DNA of 6,143 nt from CAYSSG01 sp964433635 (GCA_964433635.1 CAYSSG010000080.1:1-6143), one strand, 5' to 3'. Positions 1 to 6,009 are shown, counted from the first letter of the stretch. Notes: generated by a model from the letters alone, not told the origin. Program-made: numbers and translations.

Positions 1-24
1 CGGTACAATCCTATTCTGTACAAT

Positions 25-759
25 CTACTTGACCAGGAACTGGGCATGAACCGTCACTTTAATCTCTTTCTTGCGGGATGAGGTATTGTACATGCCGTAG
101 CTTTCCACTTCCGTGGAATAAGGCTCTACGATCTGAAAAACCCCGGCCTGCGCCCAGATCATCTTGCCCGGCTGATGGCCGCTTTCCCGCAGAATCATCT
201 CCACCCGCTCCCGGGCATTGCGTGTTGCCAGCTCCAGCAGGTCTTTTTTCAGGGTGTCAATCTCCGAATAGAAGTATTCCAGGGAAGAGATCTGGAAGAA
301 GATATCCTGATCCAGCAGTTCATCCGGATTCAAGGCTAATTCTTCGATCGCTTCCACTCCCGATGAGATAATAAAGAGAGACTGATTCAGGGCGTATCCT
401 ACCACTTCCCCGTCCCGGTTCCATCGTTTCTGGGTCGTGATGGGATTGATATTAATATCGTCCTGGGAGATTCCTTTGTCCTGTAACACGCTGATCAGAC
501 GGTCTCTTTTTTGCTGGATATTACGGTAACCGTCCCGCATGTTTACCAAATCGGTATTCTCCTCAAGGGTGATGTTCCATTTCACAATGTCGGAGACAAA
601 TTCCTGGCTGGCAGAACCCACGACCTGTACATAGTCACGGCTGGCACGGGTTTGATAAAAAAAGAATCCGAACACCAGGGCAGCTGCAATAATGGACAGT
701 CCCAATACCAGAAACGCAGTCTTCAGACTGTAGAGGTCAGCATATTTTTCTTTTTCCAT
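25..759 (-). CDS. SIMPL-domain (DUF541) membrane-anchored protein
   Basis: This 244-residue protein has one hydrophobic segment at about residues 13-35, after a short charged N-terminus (MEKEKY), so it looks like a signal anchor with the rest outside the membrane. The body fits the SIMPL/DUF541 family: a VVGSASQEF start to the domain near residues 46-54, a central helical part, an Ala/Arg-rich helix (ATRNARERVEMIL, 178-190), and a closing beta strand rich in K and V (KKEIKVTVHAQF, 230-241). The molecular role of the family is poorly defined; E. coli YggE, a member, is annotated as an oxidative-stress defence protein. The start is supported by AGGGGAG at 767-773, seven bases before the ATG. 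It lies 22 bases downstream of msrA on the same strand and is probably co-transcribed with it. The family call is confident; the function is not. Confidence 0.88.
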   Translation of the reverse strand: MEKEKYADLYSLKTAFLVLGLSIIAAALVFGFFFYQTRASRDYVQVVGSASQEFVSDIVKWNITLEENTDLVNMRDGYRNIQQKRDRLISVLQDKGISQDDININPITTQKRWNRDGEVVGYALNQSLFIISSGVEAIEELALNPDELLDQDIFFQISSLEYFYSEIDTLKKDLLELATRNARERVEMILRESGHQPGKMIWAQAGVFQIVEPYSTEVESYGMYNTSSRKKEIKVTVHAQFLVK

Positions 760-781
760 CGGTAAACTCCCCTTTCAGTTT

Positions 782-1324
782 CTATTGGAGATATTTGTCA
801 AAACCTTTTTCAAATTTCGTCACCTTGGGCTTCACGACCAGCTGGCAATAGCTGTTTTCGGGATGTCTCTGATAGTAGTCCTGATGATATTCCTCTGCCG
901 GGTAGAATTGCTCTAAAGGAACGATCTCCGTGACAATGGCATCCGGCCAGATCCGGGCATCCTGTAATTCTTCCCTGGAATTTTCGGCAATCTTCTTCTG
1001 TTCCTCATTGTGATAGAAGATCACCGAGCGATATTGTGAACCGATATCATGACCCTGCCGATTCGGGGTCGTCGGGTTATGCACCTGCCAGAAAATCTTC
1101 AGGATTTCGGCATAGGAGATCACCTCCGGATTAAAGGTAATCTGCACTGCCTCGGCATGACCGGTCGTATCTGAACAGACCTGCTCATAGGTCGGGTTGA
1201 CCACGTTCCCTCCGCTGTATCCGGAGATGACTTCCAGGACACCCTTTACTCTTTTATAGATCGCTTCCAGGCACCAGAAACAACCGGCAGCCAGGGTAGC
1301 TTGTGCTGTCTTCTTCCCGGTCAT
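782..1324 (-). CDS. msrA: Peptide-methionine (S)-S-oxide reductase MsrA
   Basis: The enzyme reduces methionine-S-sulfoxide in proteins and free methionine back to methionine, with reducing power usually from thioredoxin. With the start chosen here it has 180 residues, normal for a stand-alone MsrA. The active-site motif GCFWCLE is at residues 14-20, with catalytic Cys15 and a second cysteine at 18. The conserved blocks GYSGG, TTGHAEAVQ and HNPTTPNRQG...GSQYRS follow, and a C-terminal YCQLVVKPK supplies a further candidate resolving cysteine. No MsrB domain is fused. The open frame extends upstream to an ATG at 1363, but that start has no ribosome binding site. The ATG at 1324 has a perfect AGGAGG six bases upstream, and the family motif then sits at the usual distance from the N-terminus. 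It is the first gene of a likely two-gene unit with the SIMPL protein. No signal peptide is visible, so it is cytoplasmic. Confidence 0.97.
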   Translation of the reverse strand: MTGKKTAQATLAAGCFWCLEAIYKRVKGVLEVISGYSGGNVVNPTYEQVCSDTTGHAEAVQITFNPEVISYAEILKIFWQVHNPTTPNRQGHDIGSQYRSVIFYHNEEQKKIAENSREELQDARIWPDAIVTEIVPLEQFYPAEEYHQDYYQRHPENSYCQLVVKPKVTKFEKGFDKYLQ

Positions 1325-1330
1325 AGGAAT

Positions 1331-1336
1331 CCTCCT
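1331..1336 (-). promoter_or_regulatory. Ribosome binding site deciding the msrA start
   Basis: On the minus strand this reads AGGAGG and is six bases from the ATG at 1324. The in-frame ATG at 1363 is preceded only by A/T-rich sequence, so this site argues for the shorter, 180-residue MsrA. Confidence 0.85.
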
Positions 1337-1350
1337 GCTGTTTTTATCTT

Positions 1351-1392
1351 TTTTTATTATCATATCATAAAAAGTTCAACTCTGAAATGGGG
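1351..1392 (-). promoter_or_regulatory. Probable promoter region of msrA-SIMPL unit
   Basis: The 120 bases between the HAD stop and the msrA start become strongly A/T-rich on the msrA side. On the minus strand I see two overlapping TATGAT hexamers (1369-1364 and 1364-1359), and a TTGAAC (1379-1374) spaced 17 bases from TAAAAA (1356-1351). None of the possible -35/-10 pairs is near consensus in both boxes, so the exact promoter is uncertain. A perfect palindrome, GATTGCAATC (1392-1401), lies just upstream and might be a binding site. Confidence 0.35.
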
Positions 1393-1444
1393 ATTGCAAT
1401 CAGATTTTATCGTGATTAAAAGAGGGTTTTTTCTAATTGTCTCT

Positions 1445-2275
1445 TTAGCATTGTTCACGTTTGAATAGCCGGTCAACAAAACAGGCGATTCCGTCATGAT
1501 TATTATCTTCGGTAATCACATCGGCAACATCCTTTACTTCCTGAGGCGCATTACCCATGGCTACGCCCAGACCGGCTGTCTGAATCATCTCCTTATCATT
1601 ATAATTATCGCCGATGGCAATGATCTGTGACAGGGTGATATTCAGGAGAGAGGCCAATTCCTTCAGGGCATTCCCCTTGTTGACCCCGGGTGCCACGATC
1701 TCCAGCAGGTTGGGATGGGAACAGGCAACAGAAATCGAATTTTTCAGTTGCTTATCCACCAGTTCTCTTATCTGCAGGAGTTCAGCCTCTTCCCCCAGGA
1801 AGGCAAATTGGATGATCTTATCTCCTCCCGCCTGTCCCATATCGGAAACACATATGATTTCAGGCTTACCGGGAGAATAGGTGAGGTATAAATCATTCCA
1901 GTGTGTCTTCTTCTCCAGAATCAGGCAATCTGTGGTGAATGCCTGGAATGAAACATGCTTCCTCCGGGCAATTTTAGCCAATTCTGCTACTGTATCGGAA
2001 GACAGACTCTTTTCTGAGATGATCTTCCCCTCACAGGACTGGATGAGCGCCCCATGCAATAAGATCATGGGTGAAGACAGCTCAAGCTGCCTGTAGAGAT
2101 GACAGGCATCATGGTACAGTCTTCCGGTCGCCAGGGTAATGATGATGCCGCATTTTCGGAGGACTTTTAATGCCTCAAGGGTTCTGGTGCTGATCTGATT
2201 GTTATCATCCAACAATGTGCCATCAATATCCAGCACCAGTAATTGGTAGGGAATCTCCGGGTGTTCCTTCATCAT
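1445..2275 (-). CDS. Cof-type HAD-IIB family phosphatase
   Basis: This 276-residue protein is a cytoplasmic haloacid-dehalogenase-superfamily hydrolase of the Cof/YbhA/YwpJ type, a class that dephosphorylates sugar phosphates, flavin mononucleotide and similar small metabolites. Motif I is LDIDGTL, with nucleophile Asp16 and acid/base Asp18. Motif II is ATGR, with Thr50. Motif III is the lysine of VNKGNAL (Lys200). Motif IV is GDNYNDKEM, with metal ligands Asp223 and Asp227, followed by GVAMGNA as usual in the family. The C2-type cap lies between roughly residues 85 and 190. Length is typical. Two adjacent ATGs are possible starts (2275 and 2272). The first overlaps the TAA of the upstream MoaD/ThiS-like gene as TAATG, so translation is probably coupled. 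The second sits at better distance from a G-rich run at 2279-2283. The substrate cannot be told from the sequence. Confidence 0.93.
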   Translation of the reverse strand: MMKEHPEIPYQLLVLDIDGTLLDDNNQISTRTLEALKVLRKCGIIITLATGRLYHDACHLYRQLELSSPMILLHGALIQSCEGKIISEKSLSSDTVAELAKIARRKHVSFQAFTTDCLILEKKTHWNDLYLTYSPGKPEIICVSDMGQAGGDKIIQFAFLGEEAELLQIRELVDKQLKNSISVACSHPNLLEIVAPGVNKGNALKELASLLNITLSQIIAIGDNYNDKEMIQTAGLGVAMGNAPQEVKDVADVITEDNNHDGIACFVDRLFKREQC

Positions 2276-2535
2276 TAACCCCCGCCCATGGGAGGGTATA
2301 CTTTAATGATATCTCCGTCCTCAAGTACCCGATCCAGCTGATTGAAAGGTACAACCTTATCATTGACGATGACCATGCTGATGGCATCCATGGCACGCTC
2401 ATGTCTGATGGTCTCCTCCAGCATCTGTCTGACGGATGTTTTTTCGGAGACCTCTATGATCACACCATCGTGGTCGTGATAATTCTCTACATAATTCTTC
2501 AGATTAGAGTAGATGACCAGTTTAATCTTCATCAT
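2275..2535 (-). CDS. MoaD/ThiS family sulfur-carrier-like protein
   Basis: This is a small 86-residue beta-grasp (ubiquitin-fold) protein. It has an N-terminal KIKLVIYSNLKNYV strand-turn, a helix around residues 33-45, then the block VIVNDKVVPFNQ followed by LEDGDIIKVYPP and a terminal MGGG. The late DGD-hydrophobic-YPP stretch and the C-terminal glycine tail are hallmarks of MoaD/ThiS carriers, where the last glycine is adenylated and thiocarboxylated by an E1-like enzyme. The tail ends in three glycines rather than the commoner two. A role in molybdenum/tungsten cofactor, thiamine or other sulfur transfer is possible, but no partner (MoaE, MoeB/ThiF, ThiG or an aldehyde oxidoreductase) is visible here. 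The start at 2535 has AGGA at 2544-2547, eight bases upstream; a second ATG follows at once. Its stop overlaps the start of the HAD gene. Confidence 0.85.
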   Translation of the reverse strand: MMKIKLVIYSNLKNYVENYHDHDGVIIEVSEKTSVRQMLEETIRHERAMDAISMVIVNDKVVPFNQLDRVLEDGDIIKVYPPMGGG

Positions 2536-2582
2536 GGAATCAATCCTGTTTATGAACTCTTATTTTTCGCCAACCAAAGAAA

Positions 2583-2611
2583 ATAGTACCATCGATCAGG
2601 ACTACCGTCAA
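2583..2611 (-). promoter_or_regulatory. Sigma-70-type promoter for the MoaD/ThiS-HAD unit
   Basis: On the minus strand TTGACG (2611-2606, five of six matches to TTGACA) is followed after exactly 17 bases by TACTAT (2588-2583, four of six matches to TATAAT). This predicts transcription starting near 2576 and a leader of about 40 bases before the ATG at 2535. It makes the MoaD/ThiS-HAD pair a unit separable from the upstream permease gene. Confidence 0.6.
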
Positions 2612-2651
2612 TATCAGTTAAAGAATATGTCCGATGTGGGCTGGTGCGGCT

Positions 2652-2669
2652 AACCTGTCAGAACAGGTT
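2652..2669 (-). other. Hairpin spanning the stop codon of the permease gene
   Basis: On the minus strand AACCTG, a six-base loop TTCTGA and CAGGTT form a perfect 6-bp stem-loop. The loop contains the TGA stop of the AEC gene. No T-run follows, so it is not a standard intrinsic terminator. It may stabilise the 3' end of the transcript or be chance. Confidence 0.4.
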
Positions 2670-3641
2670 GAGTACCAGTAACAGCACCGGTAAGACAAAC
2701 AGAATCCCGAAGGTGGTAAAGATCCAGCAGGAATTCACTAAATCAACATTCAGGTTATAAATATTGGCGGCAATGACAGAATTAAAGGCTACCGGCATGG
2801 CAGCCATGATCAGGGAAACCTTTAACGGCATCCCAAGACTGATGGATTGATAACCGAGCAAAAGTGCAATCACCATTGTTGTTACCGGAACGGCGATAAA
2901 TTTAATGGCTGATAGATACCAGCACTCCCGGATATACCCGGAAATGCGGCTGAATTTTACGTTCAGACCGACTGAAAAGAGCAGGATAAAGGTCGATAAT
3001 GGCACCAGAATTTCATTGATGGAAGTGAATATTTCCGGTCGCTCAAAGGGGCTCAGATTCAGATACAGGCCGATAGCAACAGCACCTACGCCCGTATAGA
3101 AGAAGGGATCCATCAGTACGTCTTTGATCTTCTCCATCACCCCCTTCCCCCCGATAAAGGCATCACTATGCATGTTAGCATAGGGATAGCCGATACCATA
3201 ATACAGGAGGCGCATCAGAAAGGTATAAATAGGCACCAGGGCATAGCCTTCTTCGCCCAGCAGGAAAAAGCAGATCATTCCCCCCAGGGAGACCGTATTG
3301 GAAAAGAATCCGCAGCAGAACATGGAACCGGTATCAACACGGCTGTAACGGTAATGTCTGGCAACCAGGACCGCAAAAAAACCACCGGCCACAATCCCCA
3401 CAGCACCTACAAAAGGCAAGGTGATGATTTCAGTGAGACTTTCAATCTTGAAAATCCACAGACTACCCACATAGGTGATGGAAATCATCCAGATCATGCC
3501 CAGTTTCTGTAAAAAGACAGCGACATTCTTTTGCACCTCACCTGTAAACCAGTGATACCTGCTCATCAGTTTCTGGCAAAAATAGCCGCTGAAGGTACCG
3601 ATGATTAACACAAAAAAAGTCTTCATTAAAGCGAGAAACAT
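2658..3641 (-). CDS. AEC (auxin efflux carrier) family permease
   Basis: This is a 327-residue integral membrane protein with about ten hydrophobic segments, near residues 3-23, 44-64, 72-95, 105-128, 133-152, 178-197, 209-228, 243-264, 272-293 and 303-325. They form two five-helix halves joined by a hydrophilic loop (about 153-177), as in the AEC/Mem_trans family. The first half carries the FFSNTVSLGG segment (112-121) in the conserved mid-bundle position. The second carries MPVAFNSVIAANIYNLNVDL (282-301), the usual signature of the ninth helix. Bacterial relatives carry dicarboxylates such as malate or malonate, or remain uncharacterised; the substrate is unknown here. The start at 3641 is backed by GAGGA (3650-3654), eight bases upstream. 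It is divergent from the PAC2 gene and is followed by a separate promoter for the next gene, so it is probably monocistronic. Confidence 0.9.
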   Translation of the reverse strand: MFLALMKTFFVLIIGTFSGYFCQKLMSRYHWFTGEVQKNVAVFLQKLGMIWMISITYVGSLWIFKIESLTEIITLPFVGAVGIVAGGFFAVLVARHYRYSRVDTGSMFCCGFFSNTVSLGGMICFFLLGEEGYALVPIYTFLMRLLYYGIGYPYANMHSDAFIGGKGVMEKIKDVLMDPFFYTGVGAVAIGLYLNLSPFERPEIFTSINEILVPLSTFILLFSVGLNVKFSRISGYIRECWYLSAIKFIAVPVTTMVIALLLGYQSISLGMPLKVSLIMAAMPVAFNSVIAANIYNLNVDLVNSCWIFTTFGILFVLPVLLLVLNLF

Positions 3642-3799
3642 GCCGGATATCCTCAGGGAAATTCCTCCCCCCGAAACCCCTCTCTTTTAGTGATGCAAGA
3701 AATTCAGGAGATATCTTGTGCAACTTTATTATTCTTGCTAACCTGGTGTAAGAAAACCACTATCCATGTAACAATGGCAATAATGTAGCATAGAACAGA

Positions 3800-3823
3800 C
3801 ATAAAAATCAAATCATTTTTATG
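3800..3823. repeat. 9-bp inverted repeat, possible operator
   Basis: CATAAAAAT (3800-3808), six spacer bases CAAATC, then ATTTTTATG (3815-3823) form a perfect 9-bp inverted repeat with a 24-base footprint, the size of a site for a dimeric regulator. It lies about 20 bases upstream of the -35 box of the PAC2 gene, between two divergent genes. The arms are almost wholly A/T, so chance in an A/T-rich spacer is a real alternative, and no T-run follows that would suggest termination. Confidence 0.4.
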
Positions 3824-3841
3824 CCCTTCCCGGCATCCTGT

Positions 3842-3870
3842 TTGCATCATTATATTATAATTGTTATGAT
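3842..3870 (+). promoter_or_regulatory. Extended -10 promoter of the PAC2 gene
   Basis: TGTTATGAT at 3862-3870 is an extended -10 element (TGn followed by TATGAT, five of six consensus matches). A weak -35, TTGCAT, is at 3842-3847 with 17 bases between the boxes. An overlapping perfect TATAAT at 3856-3861 is a second possible -10. The ribosome binding site lies 14 bases downstream of TATGAT, so the leader would be short. Confidence 0.5.
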
Positions 3871-3883
3871 AGTCTAAAATGAT

Positions 3884-3890
3884 GAGGGGG
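3884..3890 (+). promoter_or_regulatory. Ribosome binding site deciding the TTG start of PAC2
   Basis: GAGGGGG ends seven bases before the TTG at 3898, the correct distance. The ATG at 3891 directly abuts this site and is in another frame. The first in-frame ATG (3931) has no such site. Confidence 0.7.
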
Positions 3891-3897
3891 ATGAATA

Positions 3898-4758
3898 TTG
3901 AATCAGTTAATAATCAGGCGCAGACCTAAAATGAAAAACACCCGTATGGTTATCAGTTTCAGCGGGTGGATGAATGGAGGAGAAGTCTCCACCGGAACAG
4001 TTGATTATCTCAGAACGAAGCTGAGAGCTGTGAAGTTTGCCGAAATCAAACCGGACCCTTTTTATATCTTCAGCTTTCCCGGCTCCATGGAATTGACCAG
4101 TGAGTTTCGTCCCCATATCAGAGTGGAACAGGGAATACTGAAGTCCTTTTCTTTTCCCAGGAATGAATTTTACTGCCATGAAGAGAATAATCTGATACTT
4201 TTTAAGGGAAAGGAACCTCATCTTCACTGGGATGAATATGCCGGTAATTTCTTCGCCCTGGGTGAAGAATATGATCTGAAGAGAATCTACTTTATCGGTA
4301 GTGTTGCCTCGGCTACACCTCACACCAGGGGAATCAGCACCTCCTGCTATTGTTCAGGGGAAGGACTGAAAAAGGATATCAAAAATCACGGCATTAAATT
4401 TACGATCTATGAGGGTCCGGGCAGCATCACCACCTATCTGACCCATCTGGCCAGAAAGAAGGGAATTGAAATGATTAATATGGTGGCTGAAATTCCCATC
4501 TATATTCAATCAGAAAATCCCAAAGCCATTAAGTCCTTGACGGAAAAGTTAATCAAGTTACTGGATCTGAATATTGATACCTCAGATCTGACCAGAAAGA
4601 ACCTGGTTTTTGAGAAAAAAATTAACCAGCTACTGGAAACCCAGCCTCAGCTTGCCGAAGAAATCAAGAAAATGGAAGAGAATTATGATCAGGAGTTTTT
4701 TGAAGACAAAGGTGGCTTTGAAGAGTGGCTGAAGAGAAAAGGGATTGATAAGTTGTAA
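3898..4758 (+). CDS. PAC2 family protein (proteasome-assembly-chaperone-like)
   Basis: This 286-residue soluble protein matches the PAC2 fold family, named after the eukaryotic proteasome assembly chaperone 2 and common in archaea and some bacteria. It opens with a short basic strand (RRRPKMKNTRMVISF), then the glycine-rich GWMNGGEVSTGTVDYL (23-38). FIGSVASATPHTR (132-144) follows in the middle, and YEGPGSITTYL (171-181) comes later, all in the order expected for the family. Residues about 234-268 are rich in E, K and L and probably form a coiled-coil tail. Its role in bacteria is not settled, and nothing here identifies a substrate or partner. The TTG start is chosen because it has a good ribosome binding site and keeps the N-terminal basic strand typical of relatives; starting at the ATG of residue 12 would remove it. 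It is the only plus-strand gene in the window and has its own promoter and terminator. Confidence 0.85.
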   Translation: MNQLIIRRRPKMKNTRMVISFSGWMNGGEVSTGTVDYLRTKLRAVKFAEIKPDPFYIFSFPGSMELTSEFRPHIRVEQGILKSFSFPRNEFYCHEENNLILFKGKEPHLHWDEYAGNFFALGEEYDLKRIYFIGSVASATPHTRGISTSCYCSGEGLKKDIKNHGIKFTIYEGPGSITTYLTHLARKKGIEMINMVAEIPIYIQSENPKAIKSLTEKLIKLLDLNIDTSDLTRKNLVFEKKINQLLETQPQLAEEIKKMEENYDQEFFEDKGGFEEWLKRKGIDKL

Positions 4759-4775
4759 TTCAATCCCTGCTTTTC
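4736..4775. terminator. Bidirectional intrinsic terminator between convergent genes
   Basis: AGGGATTGA (4740-4748) pairs perfectly with TCAATCCCT (4760-4768), a 9-bp stem with an 11-base loop that contains the PAC2 stop codon TAA (4756-4758). To the right, GCTTTTCCTT provides a T-rich tail for PAC2. On the other strand TTTTCTCTT follows the same stem and serves the M20 peptidase gene, which ends at 4798. The flanking A and T runs can lengthen the stem past a two-base bulge. The T-tails are interrupted, so efficiency may be moderate. Confidence 0.75.
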
Positions 4776-4797
4776 CTTATCTATAAGTTCTATCCGC

Positions 4798-5874
4798 CTA
4801 TTGAGCATATTCCTTTAACAGGGCAATCAGGATGTCCACCACTTTCTCCATATCCTTAAGAGCGATGTGTTCCTCTTTACTGTGGGGCATCTGTCCGCCG
4901 GTACCCAGCACAGCAGTCTGGATTCCCTTTAGATTGAGATTGCTGGCATCCGTTCCACCGCAGATCACCTTGCATTGAGGCTGTAATCCCACCGACTGGA
5001 TAGCCTTTTTTGCCAGCCTGACCACCCGGGAACTTTCCGGAATGCGGGAGGCCTTCAAGCCCAGCTTCATCTCGACTTCCATCCTGCCACCTCGAGCCCG
5101 GGCTACAGTCTGAAAGGTATTCCTGATTTTCCGGCTTTGTTCCAGGCATTTCTGATGCTGGTGGCTGCGGCAATCAATCTGAATGACAGTCTTCTCCGGG
5201 ACGGCATTAATCACCTGTCCGCCTTCAATCAAGCCGATGTTCACGACAGTTACCGGATCAATCCAGCCGGTCTGCAACAGGGAAATACCCTGGGCGGCCA
5301 TTTCAATCGCTGAAATCCCCTTTTCCGGTTCTACTGCATGGGCAGCCTTTCCGATCATGGTGATCTTCATCTCTATGCGGGAAGGACCTCCAACGATAAT
5401 TTCATCCAGTGCTTCGGAATCCAACACATAACCATTTCGGGATTTGAGTAAGCCCTGATCCAGGTGAGACGAGCCGGATAATCCCACTTCCTCCTGCCTG
5501 GTAATGAAAACCTCTACCGGCGGATATTGGGAAGATCTCTTCAGGGCAACAAGGATTTCTGCAATACCTGCCTTATCATCTGCACCTAAAATCGTGTCAC
5601 CCCTGGAATGGATCACTCCCTTTTCCAGGACCGGTTCAATGCCTTTCCCGGGCTTGACTGTATCACCGTGACAGCAAAATAGAAGAGGTTCTTTTTTACG
5701 GCTATTCTTTTCCTTGACCCTGATAATCAAATTACCGTGCGAATCATATTGCGTTTGCGCACCAAGTTCTTCCACGAACAGGCGGTCCACAAACTGCAGA
5801 AATTCCTTTTCTTCTCCTGATTCGCTGTCTATCTGCACCATCCGGAAGAAATAATCGGCTATCTCATCCTTCAT
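4798..5874 (-). CDS. M20-family metallopeptidase, YqjE/PepT-like
   Basis: This 358-residue cytoplasmic di-zinc hydrolase probably cleaves small peptides or an N-acylated amino acid. The ligands are in family order: HGDT with His69 and Asp71, GADDKAG with bridging Asp99, RQEEVGL with catalytic Glu128 and ligand Glu129, Asp152 in LDSE, and a late GGQMPHSKEEH with His331. GKAAHAVEP (175-183) opens the dimerisation lid domain, which carries the histidine that completes the active site across the dimer. The pattern is closest to the PepT-like group typified by B. subtilis YqjE rather than to DapE or carboxypeptidase G. Length is normal and no key residue is missing. The start is fixed by GAAGGAG (5881-5887), six bases upstream. 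The gene lies 135 bases downstream of an ABC ATPase gene and ends at the convergent terminator shared with PAC2. The exact substrate is unknown. Confidence 0.92.
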   Translation of the reverse strand: MKDEIADYFFRMVQIDSESGEEKEFLQFVDRLFVEELGAQTQYDSHGNLIIRVKEKNSRKKEPLLFCCHGDTVKPGKGIEPVLEKGVIHSRGDTILGADDKAGIAEILVALKRSSQYPPVEVFITRQEEVGLSGSSHLDQGLLKSRNGYVLDSEALDEIIVGGPSRIEMKITMIGKAAHAVEPEKGISAIEMAAQGISLLQTGWIDPVTVVNIGLIEGGQVINAVPEKTVIQIDCRSHQHQKCLEQSRKIRNTFQTVARARGGRMEVEMKLGLKASRIPESSRVVRLAKKAIQSVGLQPQCKVICGGTDASNLNLKGIQTAVLGTGGQMPHSKEEHIALKDMEKVVDILIALLKEYAQ

Positions 5875-6009
5875 CTTCTGCTCCTTCTATACGACTATCA
5901 TTTGTGTATTTTTACGAGTCCTTCGTTCGGTTGCGCCCTGAATCCTGCATCATCTAATAAAGTTCATTTATAGATTTGTAATGATTTGAACCACTTTCAC
6001 ATTTCAATC
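5875..6009. other. Intergenic region before the M20 peptidase gene
   Basis: These 135 bases contain the M20 ribosome binding site (5881-5887) and no gene. On the minus strand a TATAAA lies in an A/T-rich part around 5950-5990, but no good -35 stands at the right distance. No strong terminator follows the ABC ATPase stop codon, so read-through into the peptidase gene is possible. Confidence 0.5.

Larger units (their letters stand above)
3642..3897. other. Divergent intergenic region, permease/PAC2
   Basis: These 256 bases hold no convincing gene. They contain the ribosome binding sites and promoters of two genes pointing away from each other. The left part, next to the permease, has a G-rich leader on the minus strand (3661-3682), and several poor -35/-10 candidates but no clear promoter. 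The middle has an A/T-rich inverted repeat at 3800-3823. The right part has the PAC2 promoter. A second small inverted repeat, ATGCC-six bases-GGCAT, occupies 3821-3836. Confidence 0.7.

Noticed and set aside
3..25. Direct repeat GTACAATC at 3-10 and 18-25
   Set aside because: There are only two 8-base copies at the window edge, with no third copy and no context to judge significance.
1325..1363. N-terminal extension of MsrA by 13 residues from the ATG at 1363
   Set aside because: That ATG has no ribosome binding site and the extra residues are encoded by A/T-rich promoter-like sequence. The ATG at 1324 has a perfect AGGAGG at six bases.
1419..1446. Weak stem AAAGAG/CTCTTT after the HAD gene, considered as a terminator
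   Set aside because: It has six mostly A/T pairs around a 16-base loop and no proper T-run on the exit side, so it is too weak to call.
2215..2586. Plus-strand open frame of 123 codons opposite the MoaD/ThiS-like gene
   Set aside because: It is antisense to two genes with clear family motifs, has no ribosome binding site and no recognisable domain.
3168..3512. Plus-strand open frame of 114 codons opposite the permease
   Set aside because: It mirrors a membrane protein read backwards, giving a polar, low-hydrophobicity product of no known family. It is a frame shadow.
3538..3723. Possible 61-codon minus-strand gene overlapping the permease start
   Set aside because: It begins with TTG without a ribosome binding site, overlaps the permease in another frame by about 100 bases, and its translation shows no recognisable family pattern.
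3891..3929. A 12-codon open frame starting at ATG 3891 and ending one base before the ATG of PAC2 residue 12, a possible leader peptide
   Set aside because: Its ATG directly abuts the ribosome binding site with no spacer, so initiation there is unlikely, and the TTG at 3898 is well placed and restores the family N-terminus.
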